NCBI RefSeq assembly: GCF_026015985.1
Contig: NZ_CP110389.1
Location: 3,070,001 to 3,134,000 of the forward strand
Length of the DNA: 64,000 bases
Direction of reading: 5' to 3'
Origin: Rhodopseudomonas sp. P2A-2r
Lineage (GTDB): Bacteria; Pseudomonadota; Alphaproteobacteria; Rhizobiales; Xanthobacteraceae
In this document: positions 8,358 through 16,701 of the stretch, one piece after another
How positions within the stretch are numbered: position 1 is the first letter of the stretch
Layout of the letters: every line of letters starts with the position of its first letter
The notes under the pieces: generated by a model
Told to the model about the DNA's origin: nothing
The model's input: only the letters and a program-made list of their open reading frames with translations
The model's database searches: none
Translations under genes and position numbers: made by a program

Positions 8358-9059
8358 ATGCTCCAATCGACCGATATCTGTGCACGGATCATCGACGCCA
8401 TCCTGGCGGGACGGATCGCGGCCGGCACGCGCCTGAGCGAACAGTCGCTGGTGCAATTGTTCGGCGTGTCGCGCACCGTGGTGCGCGAGGCGCTGATCCG
8501 GCTGGAGACCCGCGGCGTGGTGCAGGTCAGCTCCAAGCGGGGCTGGTTCATCATCGAACCCTCCATCGAGGAAGCGCGCACCGCGTTTCAGGCGCGCCGG
8601 GCCATTGAGATCGGGCTGCTGCTGTCGGTCGAGACCATTTCGGCCGAGGCCATCCAGCGGCTGCGCGCGCATATCGGCCAGGAGAATGACGCCATCACCA
8701 CCGGCGACGTCGCCGCGCGCAGCTATCTGCTTGGCGATTTTCATGTCTGCATGGCCGACGCGCTGGGCAACAACGTGCTGGCGGAGATTTTGCGCGATCT
8801 GACCGCGCGCACCGTGCTGATCTCGATGCTCTACCAGTCGAGCCACGACGCCACCGAGTCCTGCAACGAACACGAGGAAATCGTGGCCGCCCTCGAAGGC
8901 GGCGACCGCGACCGCGCCATCGCGCTGATGGCCGCGCACATCGGCAATGTCGAAGCCGGCCTGACCGTGCGCGTCAAGCCGGAGCTCGATCCGCTGGAAG
9001 AACTGCGCCGGGCGCTGGAGCCGATCAACGCGGAGGCCACGCACCCGTCAGAAAAATAG
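8358..9059 (+). CDS. GntR-family transcriptional regulator (FadR/FCD type)
   Basis: A 233-residue regulator. Residues about 8-70 form the GntR winged helix-turn-helix (AGTRLSEQSLVQLFGVSRTVVREALIRLE), and about 85-215 the all-helical FCD ligand-binding domain with metal-ligand-type residues (DFHVCMAD, CNEHEEIVAAL, MAAHI). Such regulators usually respond to small carboxylates or amino acids. It is the first gene of a likely operon with the ABC transporter starting 80 bp downstream, so it probably controls that transporter. The start is placed at the ATG after CAGGTCTGGA. Confidence 0.88.
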   Translation: MLQSTDICARIIDAILAGRIAAGTRLSEQSLVQLFGVSRTVVREALIRLETRGVVQVSSKRGWFIIEPSIEEARTAFQARRAIEIGLLLSVETISAEAIQRLRAHIGQENDAITTGDVAARSYLLGDFHVCMADALGNNVLAEILRDLTARTVLISMLYQSSHDATESCNEHEEIVAALEGGDRDRAIALMAAHIGNVEAGLTVRVKPELDPLEELRRALEPINAEATHPSEK

Positions 9060-9139
9060 ACGCCCTTTTTCACGTCCACCCGCGCCTTTCGGGGCCGTCG
9101 CCGGCCCGGCTTTGCAACCCATCCAAAGGAGACCCACCC

Positions 9140-9925
9140 ATGAATATCCGACAGATTGCCCTTTCCCTCTCGCTCGTCGCCGCGACGGCAGGCTTCGCGG
9201 CCGGTGCACGCGCCGATGCGCTCGACGACGTCATGAAGGCAAAAGTCATCCGCATCGCCGTGCCGCAGGACTTTGCGCCGTTCGGCTCCGCCGGGCCCGA
9301 TCTCAAGCCGGTCGGCTATGACATCGACATGGCCAATCTGATCGGCAAGGAACTCGGTGTGAAGGTTGAAGTCGTTCCTGTGAACAGCGCCAACCGCATT
9401 CCGTATCTGCAGACCAAGAAGGTCGAGCTGGTGATTTCGAGCCTCGGCAAGAACGAGGAACGCGAGAAGGTGATCGCCTTCTCGAATGCCTATGCGCCGT
9501 TCTTCCAGGGCGTGTTCGGCCTCAAGGATGCCAAGATCGCCAAGCCGGAAGATCTCGCCGGCAAGACCGTGGGCGCCACGCGCGGCTCCATCGAGGAGCA
9601 GGAAATCACCAAGCTCGCGCCGCCGACCGCCACCATCAAGCGCTACGAGGACAACAATGCGACCATCGCCTCGTTCCTGTCGGGGCAGGTGGACATCATC
9701 GCCACCGGCAACATCGTCGCCGCGGCGATTGCCGAAAAGAGCCCGGCCCGCGCGCCGGTGTCGAAATTCGTGATCAAGGACAGCCCGTGCTTCGTCGGCA
9801 TGAACAAGGGCGAGGACAAGCTGCTGGCCAAGGTCAACGAGATCATCGCCAAGGCCAAGGCCGACGGCGAACTGAACAAGATCTCCGAGAAGTGGCTGAA
9901 GGCGCCGATCCCCGCCAACATCTGA
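9140..9925 (+). CDS. Amino-acid ABC transporter, periplasmic substrate-binding protein
   Basis: A 261-residue family 3 solute-binding protein (PBPb fold). The signal peptide covers about residues 1-25 (ending GARADA). The mature part has the signatures VIRIAVPQDFAPFG, GYDIDMANLIGKELGV, ELVISSLGKNEEREKVIAFSNAY, and GATRGSIEEQE. AGGAG precedes the ATG. Together with the two permeases and the ATPase that follow, it forms a complete polar amino-acid importer. The substrate is not evident; the sigma-54 promoter suggests use as a nitrogen source. Confidence 0.92.
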   Translation: MNIRQIALSLSLVAATAGFAAGARADALDDVMKAKVIRIAVPQDFAPFGSAGPDLKPVGYDIDMANLIGKELGVKVEVVPVNSANRIPYLQTKKVELVISSLGKNEEREKVIAFSNAYAPFFQGVFGLKDAKIAKPEDLAGKTVGATRGSIEEQEITKLAPPTATIKRYEDNNATIASFLSGQVDIIATGNIVAAAIAEKSPARAPVSKFVIKDSPCFVGMNKGEDKLLAKVNEIIAKAKADGELNKISEKWLKAPIPANI

Positions 9926-10013
9926 GGTTGCGCGCTTCCGCTGCGTTCATCGCTCCGGCGATGGACGCAGCGGGCCGCGATCCCCGGCATTCGGTGTCAC
10001 CAGCCAGCGAGAG

Positions 10014-10685
10014 ATGTCCCCGATGAAATTCGCACTCAATTTCTCCGATCTGCTGCCTTACTGGAACGTCATCCTGGCAGGCCTGATCTTCACGATCGTG
10101 CTGACCGCCGTCTCGACCGTGGCCGGCGTGGCGCTCGGCACTGCCTGTGCCTGGGCGCGGACGTTCGGGCCGAAATGGGCCGGGGCCATCGTGCGCGGCT
10201 ATGTCGAGGTGATCCGCAACACGCCGTTCATCGTACAATTGTTCTTCATCTTCTTTGGACTGCCGGCGCTCGGCGTCAAACTCGACGAGACCACAGCCGC
10301 CTTTCTGACCATGGTCATCAACCTCGGCGCCTATTCGGCGGAGATCATCCGCGCCGGGATCAAGGCCGTGCCTCCCGGCCATATCGAGGCCGGCGACAGT
10401 CTCGCCATGACCCGGTTCGAGATCTTCCGCCACATCGTGCTCAAGCAGGCATTCCAGAAAGTCTATCCGGCGCTGTCATCGCAGATCATCATCGTGATGC
10501 TCGGCTCGTCGGTGGTGTCGCAGATTTCGGCGGAGGACCTGACCTATGCTGCCAACTTCGTGCAGTCGCGCAATTTTCGCGCCTTCGAAGTCTATGTGGT
10601 GGCTGCCTTGCTTTATCTGCTGCTCGCCATCGTCGCGCGTTTCATCCTGCGCGGCGTCGGCCGCCTCGCATTCCCGAAAGGTTGA
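10014..10685 (+). CDS. Amino-acid ABC transporter permease (HisM/GlnP type)
   Basis: A 223-residue inner-membrane permease of the His/Glu/Gln/Arg family. About five membrane helices are visible. The ATPase-coupling EAA loop is at EAGDSLAMTRFEIFRHIVLKQ, and the family signature VEVIRNTPFIVQLFFIFFGLP near residues 64-85. The start at 10014 has weak AGCGAGAG ahead; an ATG at 10023 (MKFALNF) is the alternative. It pairs with the next permease to form the heteromeric channel. Confidence 0.92.
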   Translation: MSPMKFALNFSDLLPYWNVILAGLIFTIVLTAVSTVAGVALGTACAWARTFGPKWAGAIVRGYVEVIRNTPFIVQLFFIFFGLPALGVKLDETTAAFLTMVINLGAYSAEIIRAGIKAVPPGHIEAGDSLAMTRFEIFRHIVLKQAFQKVYPALSSQIIIVMLGSSVVSQISAEDLTYAANFVQSRNFRAFEVYVVAALLYLLLAIVARFILRGVGRLAFPKG

Positions 10686-10688
10686 GCC

Positions 10689-11345
10689 ATGAGCGATTTC
10701 AGTTTCTGGGTCATCCTGTCGAACCTGCTGTGGGCGGCGCGCTGGACCATCGTCCTGTCGCTTGTTGCGTTCGCCCTCGGCGGCCTGGTCGGTCTCGCTA
10801 TCCTGTTCCTGCGGGTCTCGCGGGTCAGGACCTTCGAGGTCCTGACCAAGATGTTCATCGAGTTCTTCCAGGGCACGCCGCTCTTGATGCAGCTGTTCCT
10901 GTTCTTCTTCGGCCTTTCCCTGTTCGGCATCGAGATCAGCCCGTGGGTCGCGGCGGGCCTCGCGCTCAGCCTGTGGACGGCAGCGTTTCTGGCCGAGATC
11001 TGGCGCGGCTGCGTCGAGGCCATTCCCAAGGGGCAGTGGGAGGCGTCATCGAGCCTTGCCATGAGCTTCGTCGAGCAGATGCGCTATGTCATCCTGCCGC
11101 AAGCCGCCAAGATCGCCATCGCGCCGACGGTCGGTTTCTCGGTCCAGGTGGTGAAGGGCACGGCGCTGGCGTCGATCATCGGCTTCGTCGAACTGACCAA
11201 GGCCGGCACCATGCTCAACAATGCGACCTTCCGGCCGTTCCTGGTCTATGCGCTGGTCGCGCTGATCTACTTCTGCCTGTGTTTCCCGCTGTCCTTGTAC
11301 GCCAAGCACCTCGAAGGAAAAGCCGATGTCGCCACCGCTCGTTAA
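10689..11345 (+). CDS. Amino-acid ABC transporter permease, second subunit
   Basis: A 218-residue permease of the same family as its upstream neighbour, starting 3 bp after that gene's stop with AAAGG as ribosome site. It shows IEFFQGTPLLMQLFLFFFGL, the EAA loop WEASSSLAMSFVEQMRYVILPQ, and about five hydrophobic segments. Its end overlaps the ATPase start by 20 bp, which indicates translational coupling within the operon. Confidence 0.92.
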   Translation: MSDFSFWVILSNLLWAARWTIVLSLVAFALGGLVGLAILFLRVSRVRTFEVLTKMFIEFFQGTPLLMQLFLFFFGLSLFGIEISPWVAAGLALSLWTAAFLAEIWRGCVEAIPKGQWEASSSLAMSFVEQMRYVILPQAAKIAIAPTVGFSVQVVKGTALASIIGFVELTKAGTMLNNATFRPFLVYALVALIYFCLCFPLSLYAKHLEGKADVATAR

Positions 11346-12060
11346 GATCACCGATGTCCGCAAGAGCTTCGGCGCCAATGAAGTCCTCAAGGGCGTCTCC
11401 ATCGATGTTGGCCGCGGCGATGTGGTGTCGATCATCGGTCGCTCCGGCTCCGGCAAGAGCACGCTGCTGCGTTGCGTGAACGGCCTTGAGACCTACGATT
11501 CCGGCTCGATCACCGTGGACGGCATGGAGGTCGGCGGCTCGACCACCAATCTGCGCGAGCTGCGCCGCCATGTCGGCATGGTGTTCCAGCAGTTCAATCT
11601 GTTCCCGCATCTGACGGCAGGGCAGAACGTGATGCTGGCGCCGTCGGTGGTCAACAGGGGGCAGCCGCTCGAACTCAGGGATCAGGCCCGCGCGCTGCTG
11701 GAGAAGGTGGGTCTGGCCGACAAGTTCGACAGCTATCCGAGCCAGCTGTCCGGCGGTCAGCAACAGCGCGTGGCCATCGCCCGGTCGCTCGCCATGCAGC
11801 CGACGGTGCTGCTGTGCGACGAGATCACCTCGGCGCTGGATCCTGAGCTGGTGAACGAAGTGCTGAAGGTCGTCGAGCGACTGGCGTCCGAAGGCATGAC
11901 GCTGATGCTGGTCACTCACGAGATGCGGTTTGCGCGCGACGTCGGCACCAAGCTGGTGTTCATGCATCACGGCAAGGTGCACGAGGAGGGGGCGCCGAAG
12001 GACCTGATGGCCACGCCCCGAACGCCGGAGCTGGCCCAGTTCATCGGCGCTATTTCTTGA
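11326..12060 (+). CDS. Amino-acid ABC transporter ATP-binding protein (GlnQ/HisP type)
   Basis: A 244-residue ABC ATPase with Walker A GRSGSGKST, Q-loop VFQQFNLFPH, signature LSGGQQQRVAIA, Walker B VLLCDEITSALD and switch His in LVTHEMRFA. This is the standard set for polar amino-acid importers. Walker B reads CDEITSALD, as in HisP/GlnQ-group proteins, where the fourth residue is often P or I. Last gene of the gntR-SBP-permease-permease-ATPase operon; it overlaps the preceding permease. Confidence 0.93.
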   Translation: MSPPLVKITDVRKSFGANEVLKGVSIDVGRGDVVSIIGRSGSGKSTLLRCVNGLETYDSGSITVDGMEVGGSTTNLRELRRHVGMVFQQFNLFPHLTAGQNVMLAPSVVNRGQPLELRDQARALLEKVGLADKFDSYPSQLSGGQQQRVAIARSLAMQPTVLLCDEITSALDPELVNEVLKVVERLASEGMTLMLVTHEMRFARDVGTKLVFMHHGKVHEEGAPKDLMATPRTPELAQFIGAIS

Positions 12061-12105
12061 CGCGGCGCGGGGCTGTCGATCGGCCCCGCTTGCCGCCTTG
12101 CGGTC

Positions 12106-12486
12106 TCAATAGCCGCAGGAGCCGCAGCGCGGCGCAACCGGAACGTAGTAGGCGCGGGCGAGCGCAACCATCTCGACGCGCTGCTGGGTGGCGTATTGCG
12201 GCGGCACCTGCTCGTACTGCACGCCTTCGGGCGCGACCATCACCGTCTTCGGTACCATCACCGTGCGATATTGCGCGGGGGTGCGGTGGGCGATGACGCG
12301 GCCTGGCGCGACCATCACGGTTTCCTGGACGGTGCGGTACTGCGGCGGGACAACCTGCTGCTGATAGCAGGTGACGCAGGGCTGCGGCTGGACGTAGCAG
12401 TTGTAGCAGCCGGCGGAGGCCGCCGTCGGGATCGCCGCCGCGGCGGCGAGGGTGGTCGCGAGGATGACGGCAAATGCGCGAGACAT
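12106..12486 (-). CDS. Secreted Gln/Val/Tyr-rich repeat protein, function unknown
   Basis: The start is at the ATG at 12486, which has AGGAG (12493-12497); a longer frame upstream lacks a ribosome site. The 126-residue product has a signal peptide (MSRAFAVILATTLAAAAAIP, cleaved near ASA). A Cys-containing stretch follows (GCYNCY, CVTCY), then at least three near-repeats of VPPQYRTV/ATQ with VMVAPxxV, and a C-terminal CGSCGY. Similar small exported proteins are common in Bradyrhizobiaceae, but I know of no assigned role. Convergent with the ABC operon. Confidence 0.7.
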   Translation of the reverse strand: MSRAFAVILATTLAAAAAIPTAASAGCYNCYVQPQPCVTCYQQQVVPPQYRTVQETVMVAPGRVIAHRTPAQYRTVMVPKTVMVAPEGVQYEQVPPQYATQQRVEMVALARAYYVPVAPRCGSCGY

Positions 12487-12743
12487 GATAAACTCCTGCC
12501 AACTTGAAATGTGACGAGATCGCCTGAATGCCCCGTCCTGCGCCATCGTTTAATGCGGACGCGGGCACCGTCAACGAGAGTCGCAAAACGACGTTGATAA
12601 ATGTGCTTAACAGGCTGCTAGTTTCGGCGCGGCAATCGCCGCATCGCAGGGGGCCGTAGTATTACGGGCGCTATCTTCCGTTTCAAAAGGGCAAGAATCA
12701 GCGATAGTTCCCCAATATTGCCCATCTGATTGAAAGCCTCTCG

Positions 12744-13031
12744 ATGCCCGGGATCGACGGACTGGACCATGACATCGCCGGCCTCCAGCGCCTGCTTACG
12801 GTGGTCTGGAAGGATCTTGCCAATCCATCGATCACCCGCTTCGAGCGGCGTGAGGCCATTAACCAAATGAAGCTGTGCAGTGCGCAATTGCGCCGTGCGC
12901 TCGATGCGGCCGAAGCCGAGCGCATTCGCAAACGCGAGGCGAGGAAGCAGCTGGAGGGAACGACCTTCGCAGCTTCCGCTAGTAACTACGGGCCGCGCGC
13001 GCGAACCCAGGCGCCGCCGGTGCATCTGTAG
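12744..13031 (+). CDS. Small hypothetical protein with a charged coiled coil
   Basis: A 95-residue product. Residues about 30-75 are strongly helical and charged (RFERREAINQMKLCSAQLRRALDAAEAERIRKREARKQ) and could form a coiled coil; the C terminus is Pro/Ala-rich. No known family is recognised and the ribosome site is weak. An antisense frame at 12618-13025 is longer but reads like a shadow. Codon use with G/C third positions supports the forward frame. Confidence 0.5.
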   Translation: MPGIDGLDHDIAGLQRLLTVVWKDLANPSITRFERREAINQMKLCSAQLRRALDAAEAERIRKREARKQLEGTTFAASASNYGPRARTQAPPVHL

Positions 13032-13056
13032 CTCGGCCGGCAGATTGCTGCAGCGG

Positions 13057-13350
13057 TCAGGCCGGTGTGCTGGTGTCTGACGCCGGTCCTGCGGCGCCGT
13101 GTGGTAGCGGCCGGTAGAAGGTCCACCTTGACGGTTCGTCTTGACGGTCAGGCGTTACGGTGCAGTCAAACGCCATGCGCGAGCGAAACCACTCGATCAG
13201 GTGATCGGGCGCCCGCTTCTCGTCGGACCCGGTCGGCAGGGTGACGTGGTGAAGCATGTTGATCGTGACATCCACGCTGTCGCCTGGCGAGATCATTCTC
13301 AACAGGCGTTCAAGCCGGGCGCGGTCACTGTGTTCTGCAGACGGGTTCAT
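13057..13350 (-). CDS. Small hypothetical protein (97 aa)
   Basis: Reads MNPSAEHSDRARLERLLRM and later INMLHHVTLPTGSDEKRAPDHL and EWFRSRMAFDC. It is mixed alpha/beta, soluble, with no signal peptide or membrane helix and no recognised family. It converges on the gene at 12744 with a 25-bp gap. The amino-acid composition looks like a real protein, but support is limited to coding character. Confidence 0.5.
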   Translation of the reverse strand: MNPSAEHSDRARLERLLRMISPGDSVDVTINMLHHVTLPTGSDEKRAPDHLIEWFRSRMAFDCTVTPDRQDEPSRWTFYRPLPHGAAGPASDTSTPA

Positions 13351-13719
13351 TCACGTTCCTGTCAGGTAGCGAGCGGGCGTCGTTTGACCGGTCAGACCGC
13401 CACCTCGTGCGTCCGCGACCGGAGTTTTCTCTGAACGCGAGATCCTGAACGACTGCTCAGATCTGCGAACCCGCGCTCGCGGGTGTAAAATCTAAGTTAC
13501 ATTCGATTGACCTTCGGCAGTTCGACGCAGATCAGATTTACGGCGCGTCGATAGCAGTGTGGGCACGCGTATCGCATCGTCTGCTGTCGGCAGCAGAAGA
13601 CGCTCGCTGGTCCGTAGTTTCACGGGCAGGCAAGTTAACGACGCTTAACATCCGCCTCGGATAGGTTGTAGAAAATATCGGTTGGTTGAGCGGGATGCGC
13701 ACGTCCCGGAGATTGCATC
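13351..13719. other. Intergenic stretch, no gene seen
   Basis: About 370 bp between divergently oriented small genes. It is relatively AT-rich around 13480-13520 and 13630-13690, consistent with promoters for the flanking genes, but no confident -35/-10 pair, RNA gene or terminator was found. Confidence 0.4.
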
Positions 13720-14052
13720 ATGAGCAACGTCGTCCTGCTATTTGCAAATGAACGTCACGATGGCGTCCTGGATCCCAACCTGCGGCTGGATGACGCCGTG
13801 ATCCATGTGATGTCCTGTTCGGCGACGCTGGAAGGCCGGCTGCATGATCTTTCCCGGCATCTCGACGCGGTCGATCAGGTCATCGATCACCTCGGCGATG
13901 TCTCGCTGCAACAGTCGCTGCGGGGACGGGCGTTGGCCGGTCGGCAGGCCCTGGTGCGGGCGCGGCAGGAATTGCGCGATGAGCTGCGAAATCTGCCGTC
14001 GCTGCGCCGGCGCGCTGCTGACAGAATGGTGAGCAACCGATCGGGCCGTTGA
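13720..14052 (+). CDS. Small hypothetical protein (110 aa)
   Basis: The ATG follows CCCGGAGATTGCATC, giving a good ribosome site. The product reads MSNVVLLFANERHDG, has a helical middle (LSRHLDAVDQVIDHLGDVSLQQSLRGRALAGRQAL) and a basic tail. It is probably cytoplasmic and helical. I recognise no family. A large antisense frame covering the same stretch is Arg/Pro-rich and not credible. Confidence 0.55.
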   Translation: MSNVVLLFANERHDGVLDPNLRLDDAVIHVMSCSATLEGRLHDLSRHLDAVDQVIDHLGDVSLQQSLRGRALAGRQALVRARQELRDELRNLPSLRRRAADRMVSNRSGR

Positions 14053-14285
14053 GTGGGCCGGTGCGTCTTCCGGCTGCACGTCCGCCCAGCGTGACGATCC
14101 GCGCGACCGCGGGCAGCCGTCGGGCTCGCAGCAAGTCTGACCGATCATTTCCCGATGGTGCGGCTCGACGCGTGGCTTGGATAGCCGTTGGCTGCTATCC
14201 GATCGCGTGGCCGCCATGCGGAGGATCAATGTCGAGGGTGATGGAAGCCGGATAGAATGAACGCTCGGCCTCGTCAGGAGGCGGT

Positions 14286-16145
14286 GTGGGATTCGAAGGG
14301 CACTCCATGGCTGGCACGGTGACGCAGGATCAAGGCGGCGTGGATGCGCTTGCGGGCGTAAGAACGCTGCCCCAGCTGCTGCGCCGCCGTGTCCGTCTGA
14401 CGCCCGGCGCCGCAGCGTATCGCCATTTCGATGCGGGGCTGGGGCGCTGGGTCGACTATTCGTGGCAGGAGATCGATACCGAATTCGAGCGATGGCGACA
14501 TGCACTGGCCGCGGAGGGATTTGCCACCGGAGAACGCGTCGCCATCCTGATGCCGAACGGAATCGCGCACATCGCCATGGACCAGGCGGCGTTGTCGCGC
14601 GGCCTCGTGCCGGTGCCCATGCACGCCGTCGATAATCCCGACAGCATCGCCTACATCTTGCAGGACTCCCAGGCCTCTCTGTTACTGGTGGATTCCGAAG
14701 AGCGCTGGCAGGCGATCGTCTCGACGGGCAACGCCGTCGCAAATCTCAAGCGCGTGGTCTGTGCCAACCTGCCCGGGACGTCCGTCCCGGCCGCGACCGA
14801 CAGCCGCATCGTTGCGCTTGATCGCTGGCTCGAACCCGGTTCCGCCGTCTCGTCGGCGATGAATGACGTGGAGGTTCAGCCGGGCGATCTTGCCGCCATC
14901 GTCTACACCTCCGGCACCACCGGGCGGCCCAAGGGAGTGATGCTTTCGCACGAGAATATCGTGGCGAACGTCAAGGCGATCCATCTCCGGATTGCCGCGC
15001 GCCAGGACGATCTCTTCCTGTCCTTCCTGCCGCTTTCGCATACGTTCGAGCGCACCGCAGGCTATTACTATCCGATCGCGGCGGGCGCATGCGTGGCCTA
15101 TGCGCGATCGGTGCAGCTTCTCTCCGAGGATTTGAAGCAGGTGAAGCCGACGGTGCTGGTCTCGGTGCCGCGGATCTATGAACGCGTCCACGCTTTGATC
15201 ATGCAGAGGCGTGCAGCCGCCGGCGGTGTCCAACGTGCCCTGTTTGACTTGACCGTTGCCGTCGGAGGACGGCGCTTTGACGCGCGACAGCGCGCGAACC
15301 GCGACGTGCACCCGCTTGACCGGCTGGCCTGGCCGGTCCTGAAGCGCCTGGTGGCCGACAAGGTGCAGGCCGAATTCGGCGGTCGCCTGCGCGCGGCGGT
15401 CAGCGGCGGTGCGCCGATTGCCGAGACCGTCGTTCGCATGTTCCTGTCGTGCGGTATCGACGTTCTGCAGGGCTATGGGATGACCGAGACGTCGCCGGTG
15501 ATAGCGGTCAATACCGTGGAGGAAAATGACCCGCGTTCGGTCGGCCGCCCGCTGGACGGCGTCGAGATTAGGATCGGTCGGGATCAGGAACTGCAGGTCA
15601 GGGGTCCGAGCGTGATGCTCGGCTATTGGCACAAGCCGGAGGAGACCAGCCGCGTCAAGGAGGCCGATGGCTGGCTGCACACCGGCGACCAGGCGCGCAT
15701 CGAGGACGGCCGCATCGTCATCACCGGCCGCATCAAGGACATCCTGGTGACCTCCACGGGCGAGAAGATCGCCCCCGTCGATATCGAGACCGCGATCCTC
15801 GCTGACCCGCTGTTCGAGCAGGCCATACTGATCGGCGAGGGGCGTCCGTTTCTCGCGGCGCTCGTGGTGCTCAATCCGAAGGTCTGGGAGCAGGAGAAGC
15901 GCAAAGTGGCCGCGGGCGGGGAGCCGGGATCGCAGGCGGAAGCCGGAGTTCTACTGAGGCGGATTGCCGACGCCGTGAAAAGCTATCCGGCCTATGCGAC
16001 GCCGCGCGCGGTGTGGTGGACCCTGGACCCATGGACCATTGGCGCCGGCCTGCTGACGCCCACGCTGAAGAACAAGCGGACCGCGCTGGAACATCGTTTT
16101 GCAGCCGAGATCGAGCGGATCTATTTGCGCCGGACGTCGGGCTGA
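14286..16145 (+). CDS. Long-chain fatty-acid--CoA ligase (AMP-forming)
   Basis: A 619-residue adenylate-forming enzyme that would activate a fatty acid to its acyl-CoA. The A3 core motif YTSGTTGRPKGVMLSH lies near residue 207. It also shows QGYGMTETSP (A5), DGWLHTGDQARIEDGRIVITGRIKD (A7/A8 hinge) and TSTGEKIAPVDIE. A conserved C-terminal lysine appears in TLKNKRTALE. The GTG at 14286 has AGGAGG at 14276-14281; an ATG at 14307 is a weaker alternative. It stands alone, converging on regA with a 22-bp gap. Most like FadD15/Faa-type bacterial ligases; chain-length preference unknown. Confidence 0.88.
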   Translation: MGFEGHSMAGTVTQDQGGVDALAGVRTLPQLLRRRVRLTPGAAAYRHFDAGLGRWVDYSWQEIDTEFERWRHALAAEGFATGERVAILMPNGIAHIAMDQAALSRGLVPVPMHAVDNPDSIAYILQDSQASLLLVDSEERWQAIVSTGNAVANLKRVVCANLPGTSVPAATDSRIVALDRWLEPGSAVSSAMNDVEVQPGDLAAIVYTSGTTGRPKGVMLSHENIVANVKAIHLRIAARQDDLFLSFLPLSHTFERTAGYYYPIAAGACVAYARSVQLLSEDLKQVKPTVLVSVPRIYERVHALIMQRRAAAGGVQRALFDLTVAVGGRRFDARQRANRDVHPLDRLAWPVLKRLVADKVQAEFGGRLRAAVSGGAPIAETVVRMFLSCGIDVLQGYGMTETSPVIAVNTVEENDPRSVGRPLDGVEIRIGRDQELQVRGPSVMLGYWHKPEETSRVKEADGWLHTGDQARIEDGRIVITGRIKDILVTSTGEKIAPVDIETAILADPLFEQAILIGEGRPFLAALVVLNPKVWEQEKRKVAAGGEPGSQAEAGVLLRRIADAVKSYPAYATPRAVWWTLDPWTIGAGLLTPTLKNKRTALEHRFAAEIERIYLRRTSG

Positions 16146-16167
16146 GTTCGCTCGATCGGATAAAGGT

Positions 16168-16701
16168 CTAACTCAACGATCGCTTCGCCAGTTTTCGCGC
16201 AAGGGTGCGGCGATGCATGCCCAGTCGTCGCGCAGTCTCGGAGACGTTGAACTCGGTTTCCACCAGCGTTTCGTGAATGCGCTCCCATTCCAGGCTCTTG
16301 ATCGACGTCGGGCGGTTGGTGAGCGCCACCGTACTGTCTCCCGTCGCCTTGTCGAACGCGGCCTCGATGTCGTCGGCATTCGACGGCTTGGCGAGGTAGT
16401 GGCAGGCGCCCAGCTTGATCGCTTCGACGGCGGTGGTGATGCTGGCAAATCCCGTCAACACCACGATCTTGGTGTCGGGATCGCGAGCGCGCAGGATCTT
16501 GACGCATTCCAGCCCAGACGATCCGTTCAGCTTCAGGTCGACCACCGCATATTGCAACGGCGTCGTCTCCAGGAGTGCGCTCAGATCCTCGATACGTTCG
16601 CACACCGTGACCCGGTAGCCGCGCCGTTCGAAAGAGCGCTTGAGCGCCTTGGCGAACGACGCATCGTCCTCGACGATCACCAGCGATGGATCAATGGACA
16701 T
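16168..16701 (-). CDS. regA: Redox response regulator RegA (PrrA/ActR/RegR family)
   Basis: A 177-residue two-domain regulator. The receiver domain has acidic pocket E11/D12/D13, phospho-acceptor D55 and the lysine in LAKPSN. The C-terminal Fis-type helix-turn-helix NVSETARRLGMHRRTLARKL is almost diagnostic for RegA. The ATG at 16701 overlaps the last codons of regB by 11 bp, so the two are coupled. In this family RegA controls respiration, terminal oxidases, nitrogen fixation and CO2 fixation according to redox state; the adjacent cyo operon is a likely target. Rhizobial literature names it RegR. Confidence 0.92.
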   Translation of the reverse strand: MSIDPSLVIVEDDASFAKALKRSFERRGYRVTVCERIEDLSALLETTPLQYAVVDLKLNGSSGLECVKILRARDPDTKIVVLTGFASITTAVEAIKLGACHYLAKPSNADDIEAAFDKATGDSTVALTNRPTSIKSLEWERIHETLVETEFNVSETARRLGMHRRTLARKLAKRSLS

